From NCBI GenBank assembly GCA_963846885.1, contig CAWJXS010000003.1, forward strand, positions 124,001 through 188,000: a stretch of DNA of 64,000 nt, given 5' to 3'. The position numbers were made by a program, and so were the translations under genes. Each line of letters starts with the position of its first letter. Position 1 is the first letter of the stretch. The notes beneath the pieces were generated by a model. That model did not search any database. It saw only the letters and a list, made by a program, of their open reading frames with translations, and was not told the DNA's origin. Source of the stretch: RPQJ01 sp963846885 (GTDB taxonomy: Bacteria > Pseudomonadota > Gammaproteobacteria > Steroidobacterales > Steroidobacteraceae). Shown one piece after another: positions 35,867 through 43,850 of the stretch.

Positions 35867-35896
35867 ATCGTTGTCTGCGGCCCGCCGCGCTGTCAA
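35867..35896 (-). promoter_or_regulatory. Promoter of the riboswitch operon
   Basis: On the minus strand a perfect -35 box TTGACA (35896-35891) is followed after 18 bp by AACGAT (35872-35867), a weak -10. A start near 35860 would place the riboswitch right at the 5' end of the transcript, as expected. Position agrees with the riboswitch but the -10 is poor. Confidence 0.55.
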
Positions 35897-35966
35897 TTCA
35901 GGGGACCGCGGAGTAGCAGACACTTGAGGCGCGTCACAATTCGCCCGCGCGAACTGCCGTGAATGC

Positions 35967-36941
35967 CTATTGCGGTGGCTCGAGACCGGCGGAATAGAAA
36001 ACCTGGCCGTCGCGGTCGACGATGATCGCCTCGACGTCGCCGAGCTTGCGGATGAAGGCCATTCCGCGCTCGACGCCCAGGATGAACACGGTCTTGGTCA
36101 GGCCGTCGGTGCGCGTGGCATTGGCGCCGATCACCGTCACGCTGCGCACGGCGTCCGGTGACTTGCCCGTGCCCGGCACCAGGATGTGGTGGTAGCGCTG
36201 GCCGTCTTCCTCGAAGTAGCGCTCGTAGTCGCCGGAGGTGGAGATGGCCTCGTCCTGCAACGGAATGCGCGCGACGACGGCCCCGTCTTTGCGCGGATCG
36301 CGGATGCCGACGACCCAGGGCTTGCCGAGCCTGTCGCCGAGCAGCGCCGTGTCGCCGCCGGCGTTGACCATCGCATGCTCGATGCCTGCCTCGCGCAGGA
36401 TCTCGATGCCGCGGTCGACCGCCCAGCCCTTGGCAATGCCGCCGAGGTCGATGCGCATGCCCGGCTTCAGGAACCGGATGGTGCGTGCGTCCGGATCGAC
36501 CACGACCTGGCGGTAGTCCACGCCGGGCAGCGCCGCGGCGATCTCGGCGTCGGTCGGACGCTGGTGCTTGCGGTAGTCGTAGAGGTAGCCGACGCTCGCA
36601 TACGTGACGTCGAATACGCCCTCGCTGAGCCGCGAGTATTCCAGCGACTTCATGACGACGTCGATCACGTCCGCATCGACCTGCACGGGACGCTCGTACC
36701 CGTGTGCGTTCACCTGCGAAAGCTGGCTCGCGGGCTTGTAGGTGCTCATCAGCTCGTCGGTGCGATGCATTTCCGCCATGACGGCATCGATCGCGTTCAC
36801 GGCGACGGTTGCATCCTCGCTCCAGAGCTGCACGGCGATGCGCGTGCCCATGATGGCTTCTTCGCGCTCGTACCAGGCCGCCTGTGCAGCAGGCAAGCCG
36901 GCCAGCGCGTTGAGCAGCAACAGCAGGACAATCCTTGGCAT
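35967..36941 (-). CDS. apbE: FAD:protein FMN transferase (ApbE family)
   Basis: A 324-residue exported enzyme that would attach FMN covalently to a Ser/Thr of a partner protein outside the cytoplasm. A signal peptide (MPRIVLLLLLNALAGLPAAQA) is followed by WYEREEAIMGTRIAVQLW, then RLSEGVFDVTYASVGYLYDY, RIDLGGIAKGWAVDRGIEIL and HHILVPGTGKSPDAVRSVTVIGANATRTDGLTKTVFILG. These are the flavin- and Mg-binding blocks of ApbE. No [ST]-G-A-[ST] flavinylation motif was noticed in the neighbours. It follows the methyltransferase by 9 bases. Confidence 0.93.
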   Translation of the reverse strand: MPRIVLLLLLNALAGLPAAQAAWYEREEAIMGTRIAVQLWSEDATVAVNAIDAVMAEMHRTDELMSTYKPASQLSQVNAHGYERPVQVDADVIDVVMKSLEYSRLSEGVFDVTYASVGYLYDYRKHQRPTDAEIAAALPGVDYRQVVVDPDARTIRFLKPGMRIDLGGIAKGWAVDRGIEILREAGIEHAMVNAGGDTALLGDRLGKPWVVGIRDPRKDGAVVARIPLQDEAISTSGDYERYFEEDGQRYHHILVPGTGKSPDAVRSVTVIGANATRTDGLTKTVFILGVERGMAFIRKLGDVEAIIVDRDGQVFYSAGLEPPQ

Positions 36942-36950
36942 CGAGGAACC

Positions 36951-38318
36951 TCAGCTGGGCGGTCGCAGGTCCGCCTCTTCGTGCAGGCGCAACAGATAGT
37001 CGCGCACGATGCCAGTCGCTTCCGTCGGCGGCAACAGGCGCTCCTGCACCAGGCGCGCCGCGATGTCCTCGATCGAGCGCTGGCCGTCGACCAGGGAGGC
37101 GACATACCCGCGCACCCGCAGCGCGAGCACATGATCCGCTACCGCCGGAGCCAAGGGTACGGGGTGGCGTCCATCGGCGAGCCAGGGCAGTTGCGCCCGC
37201 ACCGGCAATTCAGCATCGCGCTGCTTGCGCACGGCGAAGGTGACCACCTCTTCGCTCCGCGCATGCCGGCTCGCTGGCGAGGCAAGATAGGGCTGGCGCG
37301 ACGCGACCAGCGCAGGCACGTCGAAGCCCGCGGCGGCGACGATCTCGGCGACTTCCTCGCTCGAATAGGCGTGCGCGGGATCGGCCTGCTGGAAAAACAG
37401 CGTCCCGGTGCAGATCCAGCGCCCGCCGGGCGCGAGCAGTGAATTCACGGTGGCTGCGAGTTGCACCAGGTCGGTGTCGACGACGTCGACCAGCCAGGGA
37501 GTGAGTATCGTGTCGAACGTGCCCCGCCCGAACGGCGGCTGCTTCGCGTCACCGAGAACGAGCTGCAGCCCCGGCTCCGCGCGCGCCGGCGCCGTGAGCG
37601 TACGCAGCAGCGCATGACTCGCGAGATCGCGTGGCGCGACCGGGAACTCGTAGAGGTCGATGCGCTCGCCGGCGTACATGCGGCGCGCCACGGCCAGCAG
37701 CAGCGGATTGAGGTCGAGGGCGACCGTCGCCGCTGGCCGCAGGGCCGCGTGCAGGTCGTACGCGAGGCGCCCTGCCCCGCTGCCCAGCACGAGCAGGCGC
37801 TCCGGGTTCGTGTCGCCGAGTGCGGCCCGCACGGCCTCGCAGGCCGCCTGGTTCTCCGCGTCGCCCCAGCACCAGTCGCGATGGACGTTGGCGTAATAGC
37901 TCGCGAGACCCTGTGATCCGGCCACGGCGGGTGCCAACGCAGAGTACGTCGCCGGCGCGGCGGCGGTCGCATCGGCCTCCAGCGGAGCCAGCAGCGCCTG
38001 CAGCCGGCGGGCGTGATCGGAGCACGCCATGGCGAGCAGCTTGAGCCGGTTGCGCGTCGAAGGACGAGTGATCTCAGGACGCAACGCAGCGCGATAGCCC
38101 GCCGCCTGCCGCTTGAGGTGCACGTTCATCGCCTGCATCCGGCCGCGCCACTCGGAGAGCGCCTGTGCCGGCTCGGGCGCGAGCCACGGGATGCCGTCGA
38201 TGCACGGGTAGCGGGCGCCGCAACCGGCGCAGGCCAGCGTCGCCTCGCCTTCGAGCGTGGCTTCGCAGCGCGGACAGCGGAGCCACGGCAGTACGGCGCT
38301 CGAAATCGATCCGTTCAA
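36951..38318 (-). CDS. SAM-dependent methyltransferase with N-terminal zinc ribbon
   Basis: A 455-residue cytoplasmic protein. The N terminus, LRCPRCEATLEGEATLACAGCGARYPCIDGIPWL, is a Trm112-like zinc ribbon. The methyltransferase core starts with LLVLGSGAGRLAYDLHAALRPAATVALDLNPLLLAVARRM, a class I SAM-binding loop (GSGAGRL and acidic D after strand 2). YYANVHRDWCWGDAENQA before it resembles the N2227/carnosine N-methyltransferase lead-in. The C-terminal region (RSIEDIAARLVQERLLPPTEA) resembles a small HTH-like PqqD-type domain. Substrate unknown. Part of the leftward operon, 11 bases from its upstream neighbour. Confidence 0.75.
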   Translation of the reverse strand: MNGSISSAVLPWLRCPRCEATLEGEATLACAGCGARYPCIDGIPWLAPEPAQALSEWRGRMQAMNVHLKRQAAGYRAALRPEITRPSTRNRLKLLAMACSDHARRLQALLAPLEADATAAAPATYSALAPAVAGSQGLASYYANVHRDWCWGDAENQAACEAVRAALGDTNPERLLVLGSGAGRLAYDLHAALRPAATVALDLNPLLLAVARRMYAGERIDLYEFPVAPRDLASHALLRTLTAPARAEPGLQLVLGDAKQPPFGRGTFDTILTPWLVDVVDTDLVQLAATVNSLLAPGGRWICTGTLFFQQADPAHAYSSEEVAEIVAAAGFDVPALVASRQPYLASPASRHARSEEVVTFAVRKQRDAELPVRAQLPWLADGRHPVPLAPAVADHVLALRVRGYVASLVDGQRSIEDIAARLVQERLLPPTEATGIVRDYLLRLHEEADLRPPS

Positions 38319-38329
38319 GGAACCTCGGG

Positions 38330-39964
38330 CTAGGCGATGCGTCCGCTCACGATGGGATCAAAGGCAATGAGACTGTCCTGCAACGTGGAGTTGCCCAGGC
38401 CGTGGCGCGGAAAGCGCGCCGCGAACTGGCCTTGTTCCCCGTGCAGGGCCATGTAATTCAGTACGACCGTCTCGACCAGCAGGTTCACGTTGGCGGCGGC
38501 GGGACTCGAGGCGGTCTCGACCGACGCATCCGAGCGGAAGTATCCGATCTGCTGGTGCCGGGCCGCCCCGCCCGCACCGGTCGTGACGAGGTTCGGACGG
38601 CCGCGGGGATTGTAGACCAGGAAGAACGATGCCGCAGTCGACTGGTTGTCGCTGGTCCACATGAACTTGCCGCGACCATCCGTCGTGCTGTCGACCTGGC
38701 CGCTCGCCGAGATCGAGCCATCCGAGAACACGTAGAGCATCAGCGGCATGCCACGCCGCGCGGCGTACTCGAGGCAGGCACCCATGCAGCGCCCCGCGCG
38801 CAGGTCGCGCAGTTCGCCCGTCGCGCGCCCCTGGCCGTGGTAGTCGTAGCCACCGAGCGCGATCGTGCCGGCGCCGGCATAGCCCGACAGCACCATCTTC
38901 ATGACCGCCGCGGTCTTGCGGAACTCGCCGTCGCTGTCGTATTCGGCGCGGCTGAAGATGCCGCCGGCGCCGACGATGTCGGGGTCGAGATCGGGATTGA
39001 GGCTGGTCGGATCGCCGTAACGATCGACGACATCGGCGGCCTTCACGTAACCGCAGTTGACCAGCTCGCGCACGACTTCGTTGCGCGTCACGGTCGTCTG
39101 CTTGGGATCGGCCCACGGCTGCTTCGGGTCGATCACGCTCAGCTTGCGGTCACTGATGCGCTGGATCGCTTCCATCACGGCGACGGTGTCGTCGAGGCTG
39201 AGCAGGCTGGCCAGCTCGCCCGTGTCCACGAGACCGGTCACGTCGCTGGCCCGGTCGACCTTGGTCGGACGCACCGAGAGATCGATCAGTCCCGCGGGCG
39301 CCATCGAGTTGCCGCCGGAATCGGAAGCACGCGAGCCGATCAGCGTCGCGAGCGAACCGTCCGCGCCGGCCTGGTGGATGCCGTACATCGGGTTGTGCGG
39401 ATTGTTGCCCGTGTCGTTCTCGGACCGCGCGGCGATGACTGCGCCATTGATCGAGGCTGCGGTCGCCGGCGCGACGCGGTCGAGGATGCCGCGCAGGAAG
39501 GCGCTGTCGCTGTGGAAGGCGAGGCCCAGCCGGGTATCGGTGAAGCTCGTGCCGGTCGCGGTATTGGTCATGCCGGGCAGCATGTCGCCGGGCAGGCCGA
39601 GCTTGCCGTACCCCGCCGTGCTCAGGAAGTCGAGCTGGCCGCCCGCCCCGCCGATCAACACGTTCGAGCCGACCATGTTCGCGCCGCCCGCCAGGTCGAT
39701 GCAGATGAACGGGATCTTGCCCGCGCCCTGCACGTCGATGCCGCAACTGGCCTTCAGCGCCTCGATGTCGGGCGACAGGGCTGCCATCGCAGCGCGGGGA
39801 TTGGCGAACAGGCTGAACACGGTCGGCGCCGCAATGCTGGCGAGACCCGTGCCGAAGCCTTGCGCGAGAAAGTCGCGCCGTGTGACCGGACGCTTGTGCG
39901 CGGCCTCGTGCCGGATGGGCTCGTCGGGGCGCAGCGTGCGCGGTGGTGGTTTACGGATCAGCAT
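38330..39964 (-). CDS. Tat-exported DUF1501-like protein
   Basis: A 544-residue protein with a twin-arginine signal: KRPVTRRDFLAQGFGTG, then a hydrophobic stretch to PRAAMAA. The mature part has KIPFICIDLAGGANMVGSNVLIGG and later GYDYHGQGRATGELRDLRAG plus LYVFSDGSISASGQVD, the pattern of DUF1501 (sulfatase/alkaline-phosphatase-like fold). The ATG at 39964 with GAGG upstream was chosen; the longer frame lacks a signal. Tat export suggests it folds with a cofactor first. It sits between two heme-motif proteins and the methyltransferase. Activity unproven. Confidence 0.7.
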   Translation of the reverse strand: MLIRKPPPRTLRPDEPIRHEAAHKRPVTRRDFLAQGFGTGLASIAAPTVFSLFANPRAAMAALSPDIEALKASCGIDVQGAGKIPFICIDLAGGANMVGSNVLIGGAGGQLDFLSTAGYGKLGLPGDMLPGMTNTATGTSFTDTRLGLAFHSDSAFLRGILDRVAPATAASINGAVIAARSENDTGNNPHNPMYGIHQAGADGSLATLIGSRASDSGGNSMAPAGLIDLSVRPTKVDRASDVTGLVDTGELASLLSLDDTVAVMEAIQRISDRKLSVIDPKQPWADPKQTTVTRNEVVRELVNCGYVKAADVVDRYGDPTSLNPDLDPDIVGAGGIFSRAEYDSDGEFRKTAAVMKMVLSGYAGAGTIALGGYDYHGQGRATGELRDLRAGRCMGACLEYAARRGMPLMLYVFSDGSISASGQVDSTTDGRGKFMWTSDNQSTAASFFLVYNPRGRPNLVTTGAGGAARHQQIGYFRSDASVETASSPAAANVNLLVETVVLNYMALHGEQGQFAARFPRHGLGNSTLQDSLIAFDPIVSGRIA

Positions 39965-39992
39965 GCGTTCGTCCTCGCTTCCGGCACGGCGT

Positions 39993-42449
39993 TCAATGCA
40001 GCAGCGTCGCGGCGCTGCCGAGCAGTGCGGCGCAGCTGGCCTTGACCACGGTTTCCGTTCGATCGGCGGCGCAGGCGCCGCCACAGCTCGACAGGCGCGT
40101 GATCAGCCCATCGAGATCGCCGCGGACGCCTGCTGCGTCGGGCTCGGTCGCCACGTTCGTGCGCAGCATGCGACCCACCAGCGCGTCGAGCACGATGGCC
40201 CGGCTCGCGGGAGCGAAGGCGACGGCCGGCGCCGCGTTGAAATCGAAACCGGGGAAGTACTGCGACCGCGCGGTCGGGTTCTCGACCAGCGCATTGCAGT
40301 ACTGGATCGACAGCTGCGCCACGGCCACCGGATGCGCCGACACGAACGTGTCGACCGTCTCGACCGTCGGCAGCGACTGCTTGATCGTCGCGTAGGTCGC
40401 GGCGACGCCCGGGTCCTGCTCGCTGATGCCGGTCAGTTCGGCCATCGTCGCGTTCAGCTCGTCGAACACGCGCAGGCCGACGTCCGGCGCACGTTGCACG
40501 TCGGCGGGCGGAGCGGGCGCGAGCGGCACGGCATCGAGCCGCACGTTCTGGTGCGTGCCCAGCACGTCGAAGGTCAGGAAGAACTCGTCGGAGTCCGGGC
40601 CCTTCTCCAGGGCAATGACCGTGCCGACATTTGCGAGCGGTTGCCCCAGCGGCCCGTACAGCGAGTCGGTGATCGTGGTGTCGAGCGTGCGATACGCCTG
40701 GCCCACGTCAGCCTCCGCGCCATTGACCCCGATGCGCAGGCCCGCGATGGGAATCGAGCCTGGCTTCGCAGCCGGATCGAGGCTGATGAACGTCGGCTTC
40801 TCGAACAGGTAGCTGTACGAATCGAACTGGCTCACCTCGAACAGGATGTACGCCTGCGGCACGTTCACGAGGTGGCTGATCGAGAACAGCAGGTAGAACT
40901 TCTCGCCTACGCCCGCCTGGAAGTTCGTCTGGATCTGCGGCTCGGTCAGCACGCGGTTGTACACCGCGACCAGGCGGAACACGCCCTGGAACTGCTCCGT
41001 GCCCGAGACCTCGTTGCCCAGCACGAACGCGAAGGTGTCGTCCCAGTCCGTGATCGCGCCGCCGGGCGCCGGATCGGCGTCGCCCGTGTCCTCGCCGTTG
41101 ACGTAGACGCGGCGGCCACGCACCGGGTCGAACGTCACCACGACGTGCTGCAGCGTCGCCTGCAGGTCCTCATCGGCCGCCGCAGTGGTGAGTTTCGGGT
41201 CGCCCGCGGTGTTGGTGCGCGTCGAGCGGTTGTAGAAGTCGTAGCTGTAGAGCGTCTGGCCCAGCATGAAGTTGCGGGTCGTGGTGCCGCCCGAGTACGA
41301 CACGATGCGTGCGTCTTCCTGCGCGACATTGCCAGGCGCGACCCACGCTTCGATCGAATACTCGCCGGTGGCCTTGATCAGGTCGTGCAGCTTGCGGCTC
41401 GCGGTGGTCGAGCCCTGCGCCTTGCCGCTGCGCACGTTCAGGCCCCAGCCACCGACCCACGTGACGTCGCCGGTGATGTTCAGGTTGAGCGCCGGCTCCA
41501 CGCCGCTCGTGTCGTACGCCACCGAGCCGCTGCCCGTCTTGAATTCCCACAGGCCGATCATGTTGCCGCTGTAGCGGTTGCCGCCGCTCGCGACGAGGCC
41601 GTCGGGGAGCCGCAGTGCCTTCGAGTAAACGAGCGAAGACGAGACCTGGGTGACCGGCACCTGGTTGGCGAAGGCCTGCACCGCCGCCTCCATCGTGTCG
41701 GCGTTGGCGGCGCAATCGCTCCAGCAGTTGTGGAACTCTGTGCGCAGCCGCACGACCAGACGCGAAAGCGCCGGCTGGTCCAGGTTGATCTTGACCTTCG
41801 CCGCGGCGTAGGCCTCGTCGACGTCACCCGCGGCGAAGAACGGCGATTGCGCAGACGCGGCGGTCGACGTGTGACAGCGCGAGCAGTACTGCTCGACGAC
41901 CGGGTGCACGGTCGTCGCAAACAACGCTGGCGAGGCCGGGAAAGCCTTGCTGGCGCCCGGATCCTTGATGGCAGGCGCCTTCAGCACCACGCCCGTCACG
42001 CCGCCGCCGGCCGTGACGCCGGCCCATGCCGTGATCCAGGTCGTCAGGATGTCCGCGCAGGCGTCATTGCTGGCCAGCCAGCAGTTGTGGCCGCCCGCGA
42101 CCTTCTGGACCAGGCGTGAATCGCGCGGCGAGGACAGCGTGACGATGCCATTGGCCGCCTGGTATGCGAGGTTGACGTCGTCCTGCCGCACGAACGTCGG
42201 CGCCTGCCCGCCCGCCACGTGGCACTGCCCGCAGCGGTTGTTGGCTTTAAGGTTGTCCCAGACGTTGATCTTGAACGCCTGCACGTCGGCCGTCGCCGGC
42301 GCCGGGCCGGTGTAGGTGGGGGCCGAGCCGCCCGACGTCACGGGGTTCTGCGTCGTCTCGGCGCCGCCGCCGCAGGCGCTCAGGGCGAGCGCGCCGGCAG
42401 CGAGCAGCAGCGCGCGGAACACGGTCAATCGCGAAGCTTCGGGTTTCAT
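39993..42449 (-). CDS. LamG-domain lipoprotein with two c-type heme motifs
   Basis: An 818-residue surface lipoprotein. Lipobox: LLLAAGALALSACGGG. The N-terminal third carries two CXXCH motifs, NRCGQCHVAGGQ and QYCSRCHTSTAA, each with downstream domains typical of DUF1588/c-type heme repeats (HNCWLASNDAC, HNCWSDCAAN). The middle is a LamG/concanavalin-like fold (LPDGLVASGGNRYSGNMIGLWEF...EYSIEAWV...HVVVTFDPVRGRRVYVNGEDTG). The C-terminal 180 residues are helical and cysteine-bearing (RLSSCGGACAADRTE). It binds heme and perhaps a carbohydrate or other surface ligand. 9 bases after the upstream CXXCH gene. Confidence 0.8.
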   Translation of the reverse strand: MKPEASRLTVFRALLLAAGALALSACGGGAETTQNPVTSGGSAPTYTGPAPATADVQAFKINVWDNLKANNRCGQCHVAGGQAPTFVRQDDVNLAYQAANGIVTLSSPRDSRLVQKVAGGHNCWLASNDACADILTTWITAWAGVTAGGGVTGVVLKAPAIKDPGASKAFPASPALFATTVHPVVEQYCSRCHTSTAASAQSPFFAAGDVDEAYAAAKVKINLDQPALSRLVVRLRTEFHNCWSDCAANADTMEAAVQAFANQVPVTQVSSSLVYSKALRLPDGLVASGGNRYSGNMIGLWEFKTGSGSVAYDTSGVEPALNLNITGDVTWVGGWGLNVRSGKAQGSTTASRKLHDLIKATGEYSIEAWVAPGNVAQEDARIVSYSGGTTTRNFMLGQTLYSYDFYNRSTRTNTAGDPKLTTAAADEDLQATLQHVVVTFDPVRGRRVYVNGEDTGDADPAPGGAITDWDDTFAFVLGNEVSGTEQFQGVFRLVAVYNRVLTEPQIQTNFQAGVGEKFYLLFSISHLVNVPQAYILFEVSQFDSYSYLFEKPTFISLDPAAKPGSIPIAGLRIGVNGAEADVGQAYRTLDTTITDSLYGPLGQPLANVGTVIALEKGPDSDEFFLTFDVLGTHQNVRLDAVPLAPAPPADVQRAPDVGLRVFDELNATMAELTGISEQDPGVAATYATIKQSLPTVETVDTFVSAHPVAVAQLSIQYCNALVENPTARSQYFPGFDFNAAPAVAFAPASRAIVLDALVGRMLRTNVATEPDAAGVRGDLDGLITRLSSCGGACAADRTETVVKASCAALLGSAATLLH

Positions 42450-42458
42450 GTGCTGTCC

Positions 42459-43652
42459 TCAGTCGCCCATGCAGTACGTGGCGGCCTCGGCGAACACCCG
42501 CTTCAGCTGGTATCCGTTCGCCTTGAAGCTGGCCGTCATGCCCTGCACGCGCGCGCGGTCCTGCGCGTCGCTGGGGCTGCGGAAGCAGACGTTCTTGAAC
42601 ACTTTCTGCACCTGGCAGGCGGCGAAGGCGTCGCTGCGCGCGAGTTCGCGCCCCAGCGACTTCGCGCCCGCGCCCTTGCCGGGCAATGCGCCGTCCCAGC
42701 CGAGCAGCGAGTTCTGCCCCTTGCGCCAGTAGTTGTCCCAGGCGTCGTCCGGGGTGGAGAAGCCGGCGGGAAAGGTGTCCTTGTTGTTGAAGTACTTCGG
42801 CCGGACGACGCCCTGCGTGTAGAGCATGCGACCGGCGGCCTCGTCGTAGTCGTAGTAGGCGAACGCCTGCGTCATCGGGTCCATGCCCGAGTGACAGGCG
42901 ATGCAGTTGTTGAGAAACAGGCGGCTGTCGCCGCCCGGGCTGCGGCTCACGTCCTGGCGAATGCGGTCCGGCGGGCGCGTCGGGTCCTGCACCTGCTCGA
43001 GGTCGGTGCAGAGATGGTTGAGCAGCGTGTAGCGGAACATCGCGCGATTGGTGCCCGCGACGAAGAACGCCTGCGCCGCAGCGCGCGTGGTCAGCACGCC
43101 GGCAGTGGCGTCGGCCGGTATGCCATTGGCCGACGACTGGGTCGTCTGGACCAGGTTGTCCTTGAGGCTGACGCCCTGCGTTTCCAGTGCGGCGTAGTGA
43201 TCGTTGGCGGCGGCCGAGTAACCCGGCACGCCCGCACCGCTGCGACCGACGTAGAGGATGTCGTCGTACAGCACGCGGTCGAAGGCGACGTCGTCGCGGA
43301 CCATGCCGATCACGGTCGCCACATAGTCGTTCAGCGGCGCGAACACGGTCTGGTCCCGGTTGGTCCACGGCATCGCGAAATTCTTGAGCGTGACGTCGTA
43401 GAAGGCGCGGTGCTCCATCGCCTTGTAGGCCGCGTCGCTGGCGCGCCCCGCAGCGATGTCGCTCGCCATCGCAGTGAGCATGGCCTCGGTGGGCGGCACG
43501 CCCGCGAGGCGGTCATGCAGGCGCTTCGCCTGCGAGCGTGCGTCGGCCACAGCCACCGCTGGCAGCAGGCTCATGCCCACCAGGCACAGGCATGCGGCGA
43601 CACTCCACAGAGTGCGCGCATGGCGTGCGCTCAACGTCCAGGTCCGCGGCAT
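42459..43652 (-). CDS. Exported DUF1588/DUF1592-like protein with one CXXCH motif
   Basis: A 397-residue protein with a signal peptide (TLWSVAACLCLVGMSLLPAVAVA). The middle carries LFLNNCIACHSGMDPMTQAFAYYDYDEAAG, resembling the CASCHxxMDP heme-binding motif of planctomycete-type DUF1588 proteins. The N-terminal part (KAMEHRAFYDVTLKNFAMPWTNRDQTVFAPLNDYVATVIGMVRDDVAFDRVLYDDILYVG) matches the DUF1592-like leader. GGGAGG precedes the ATG. First gene of the five-gene leftward operon and divergent from the HzsA-like gene, sharing a 198-bp region with a strong inverted repeat. Confidence 0.75.
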   Translation of the reverse strand: MPRTWTLSARHARTLWSVAACLCLVGMSLLPAVAVADARSQAKRLHDRLAGVPPTEAMLTAMASDIAAGRASDAAYKAMEHRAFYDVTLKNFAMPWTNRDQTVFAPLNDYVATVIGMVRDDVAFDRVLYDDILYVGRSGAGVPGYSAAANDHYAALETQGVSLKDNLVQTTQSSANGIPADATAGVLTTRAAAQAFFVAGTNRAMFRYTLLNHLCTDLEQVQDPTRPPDRIRQDVSRSPGGDSRLFLNNCIACHSGMDPMTQAFAYYDYDEAAGRMLYTQGVVRPKYFNNKDTFPAGFSTPDDAWDNYWRKGQNSLLGWDGALPGKGAGAKSLGRELARSDAFAACQVQKVFKNVCFRSPSDAQDRARVQGMTASFKANGYQLKRVFAEAATYCMGD

Positions 43653-43664
43653 TCAACCTCCCTT

Positions 43665-43734
43665 CGGCAACCGCAGGCCGCCGTGGCGACGGAATCTGTG
43701 GCCTGCGGGGCTGCGACGCAAAGCGACGTTGCCG
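43665..43734. other. Nested inverted repeat / possible structured leader in the divergent region
   Basis: CGGCAA (43665-43670) pairs with TTGCCG (43729-43734). Inside, CCGCAGGCC (43671-43679) pairs perfectly with GGCCTGCGG (43700-43708), and CCGT/ACGG pairs lie in that loop. The + strand then reads GACGCAAAGC (43715-43724), the core of the GEMM riboswitch, but the second GEMM helix is missing. Read on the minus strand, the structure ends 12 bases before the ATG at 43652 and right at its Shine-Dalgarno. Confidence 0.5.
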
Positions 43735-43850
43735 TTTGTGAGAGCGGCCTCACACAACCAGAGCGCCAGAGTCCCTCCAGCACGAGAGTTGTGCGAGAAG
43801 ACGCCTGCGCAGCGGCAGAGAGCCTCCGATCGCTGCGAGGAAAAACGACG

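Noticed and set aside
39057..42119. Long + strand open frame (about 1020 codons) opposite the DUF1501-like and LamG genes
   Set aside because: The GC-rich third positions of the real minus-strand genes keep this frame open. Its translation shows no domain pattern and the minus genes have clear signals, heme motifs and ribosome-binding sites.
42219..43850. In-frame N-terminal extension of the HzsA-like gene by 544 codons
   Set aside because: It overlaps the divergent CXXCH gene and part of the LamG gene, carries no signal peptide, and the lipoprotein signal begins after the ATG at 43851.
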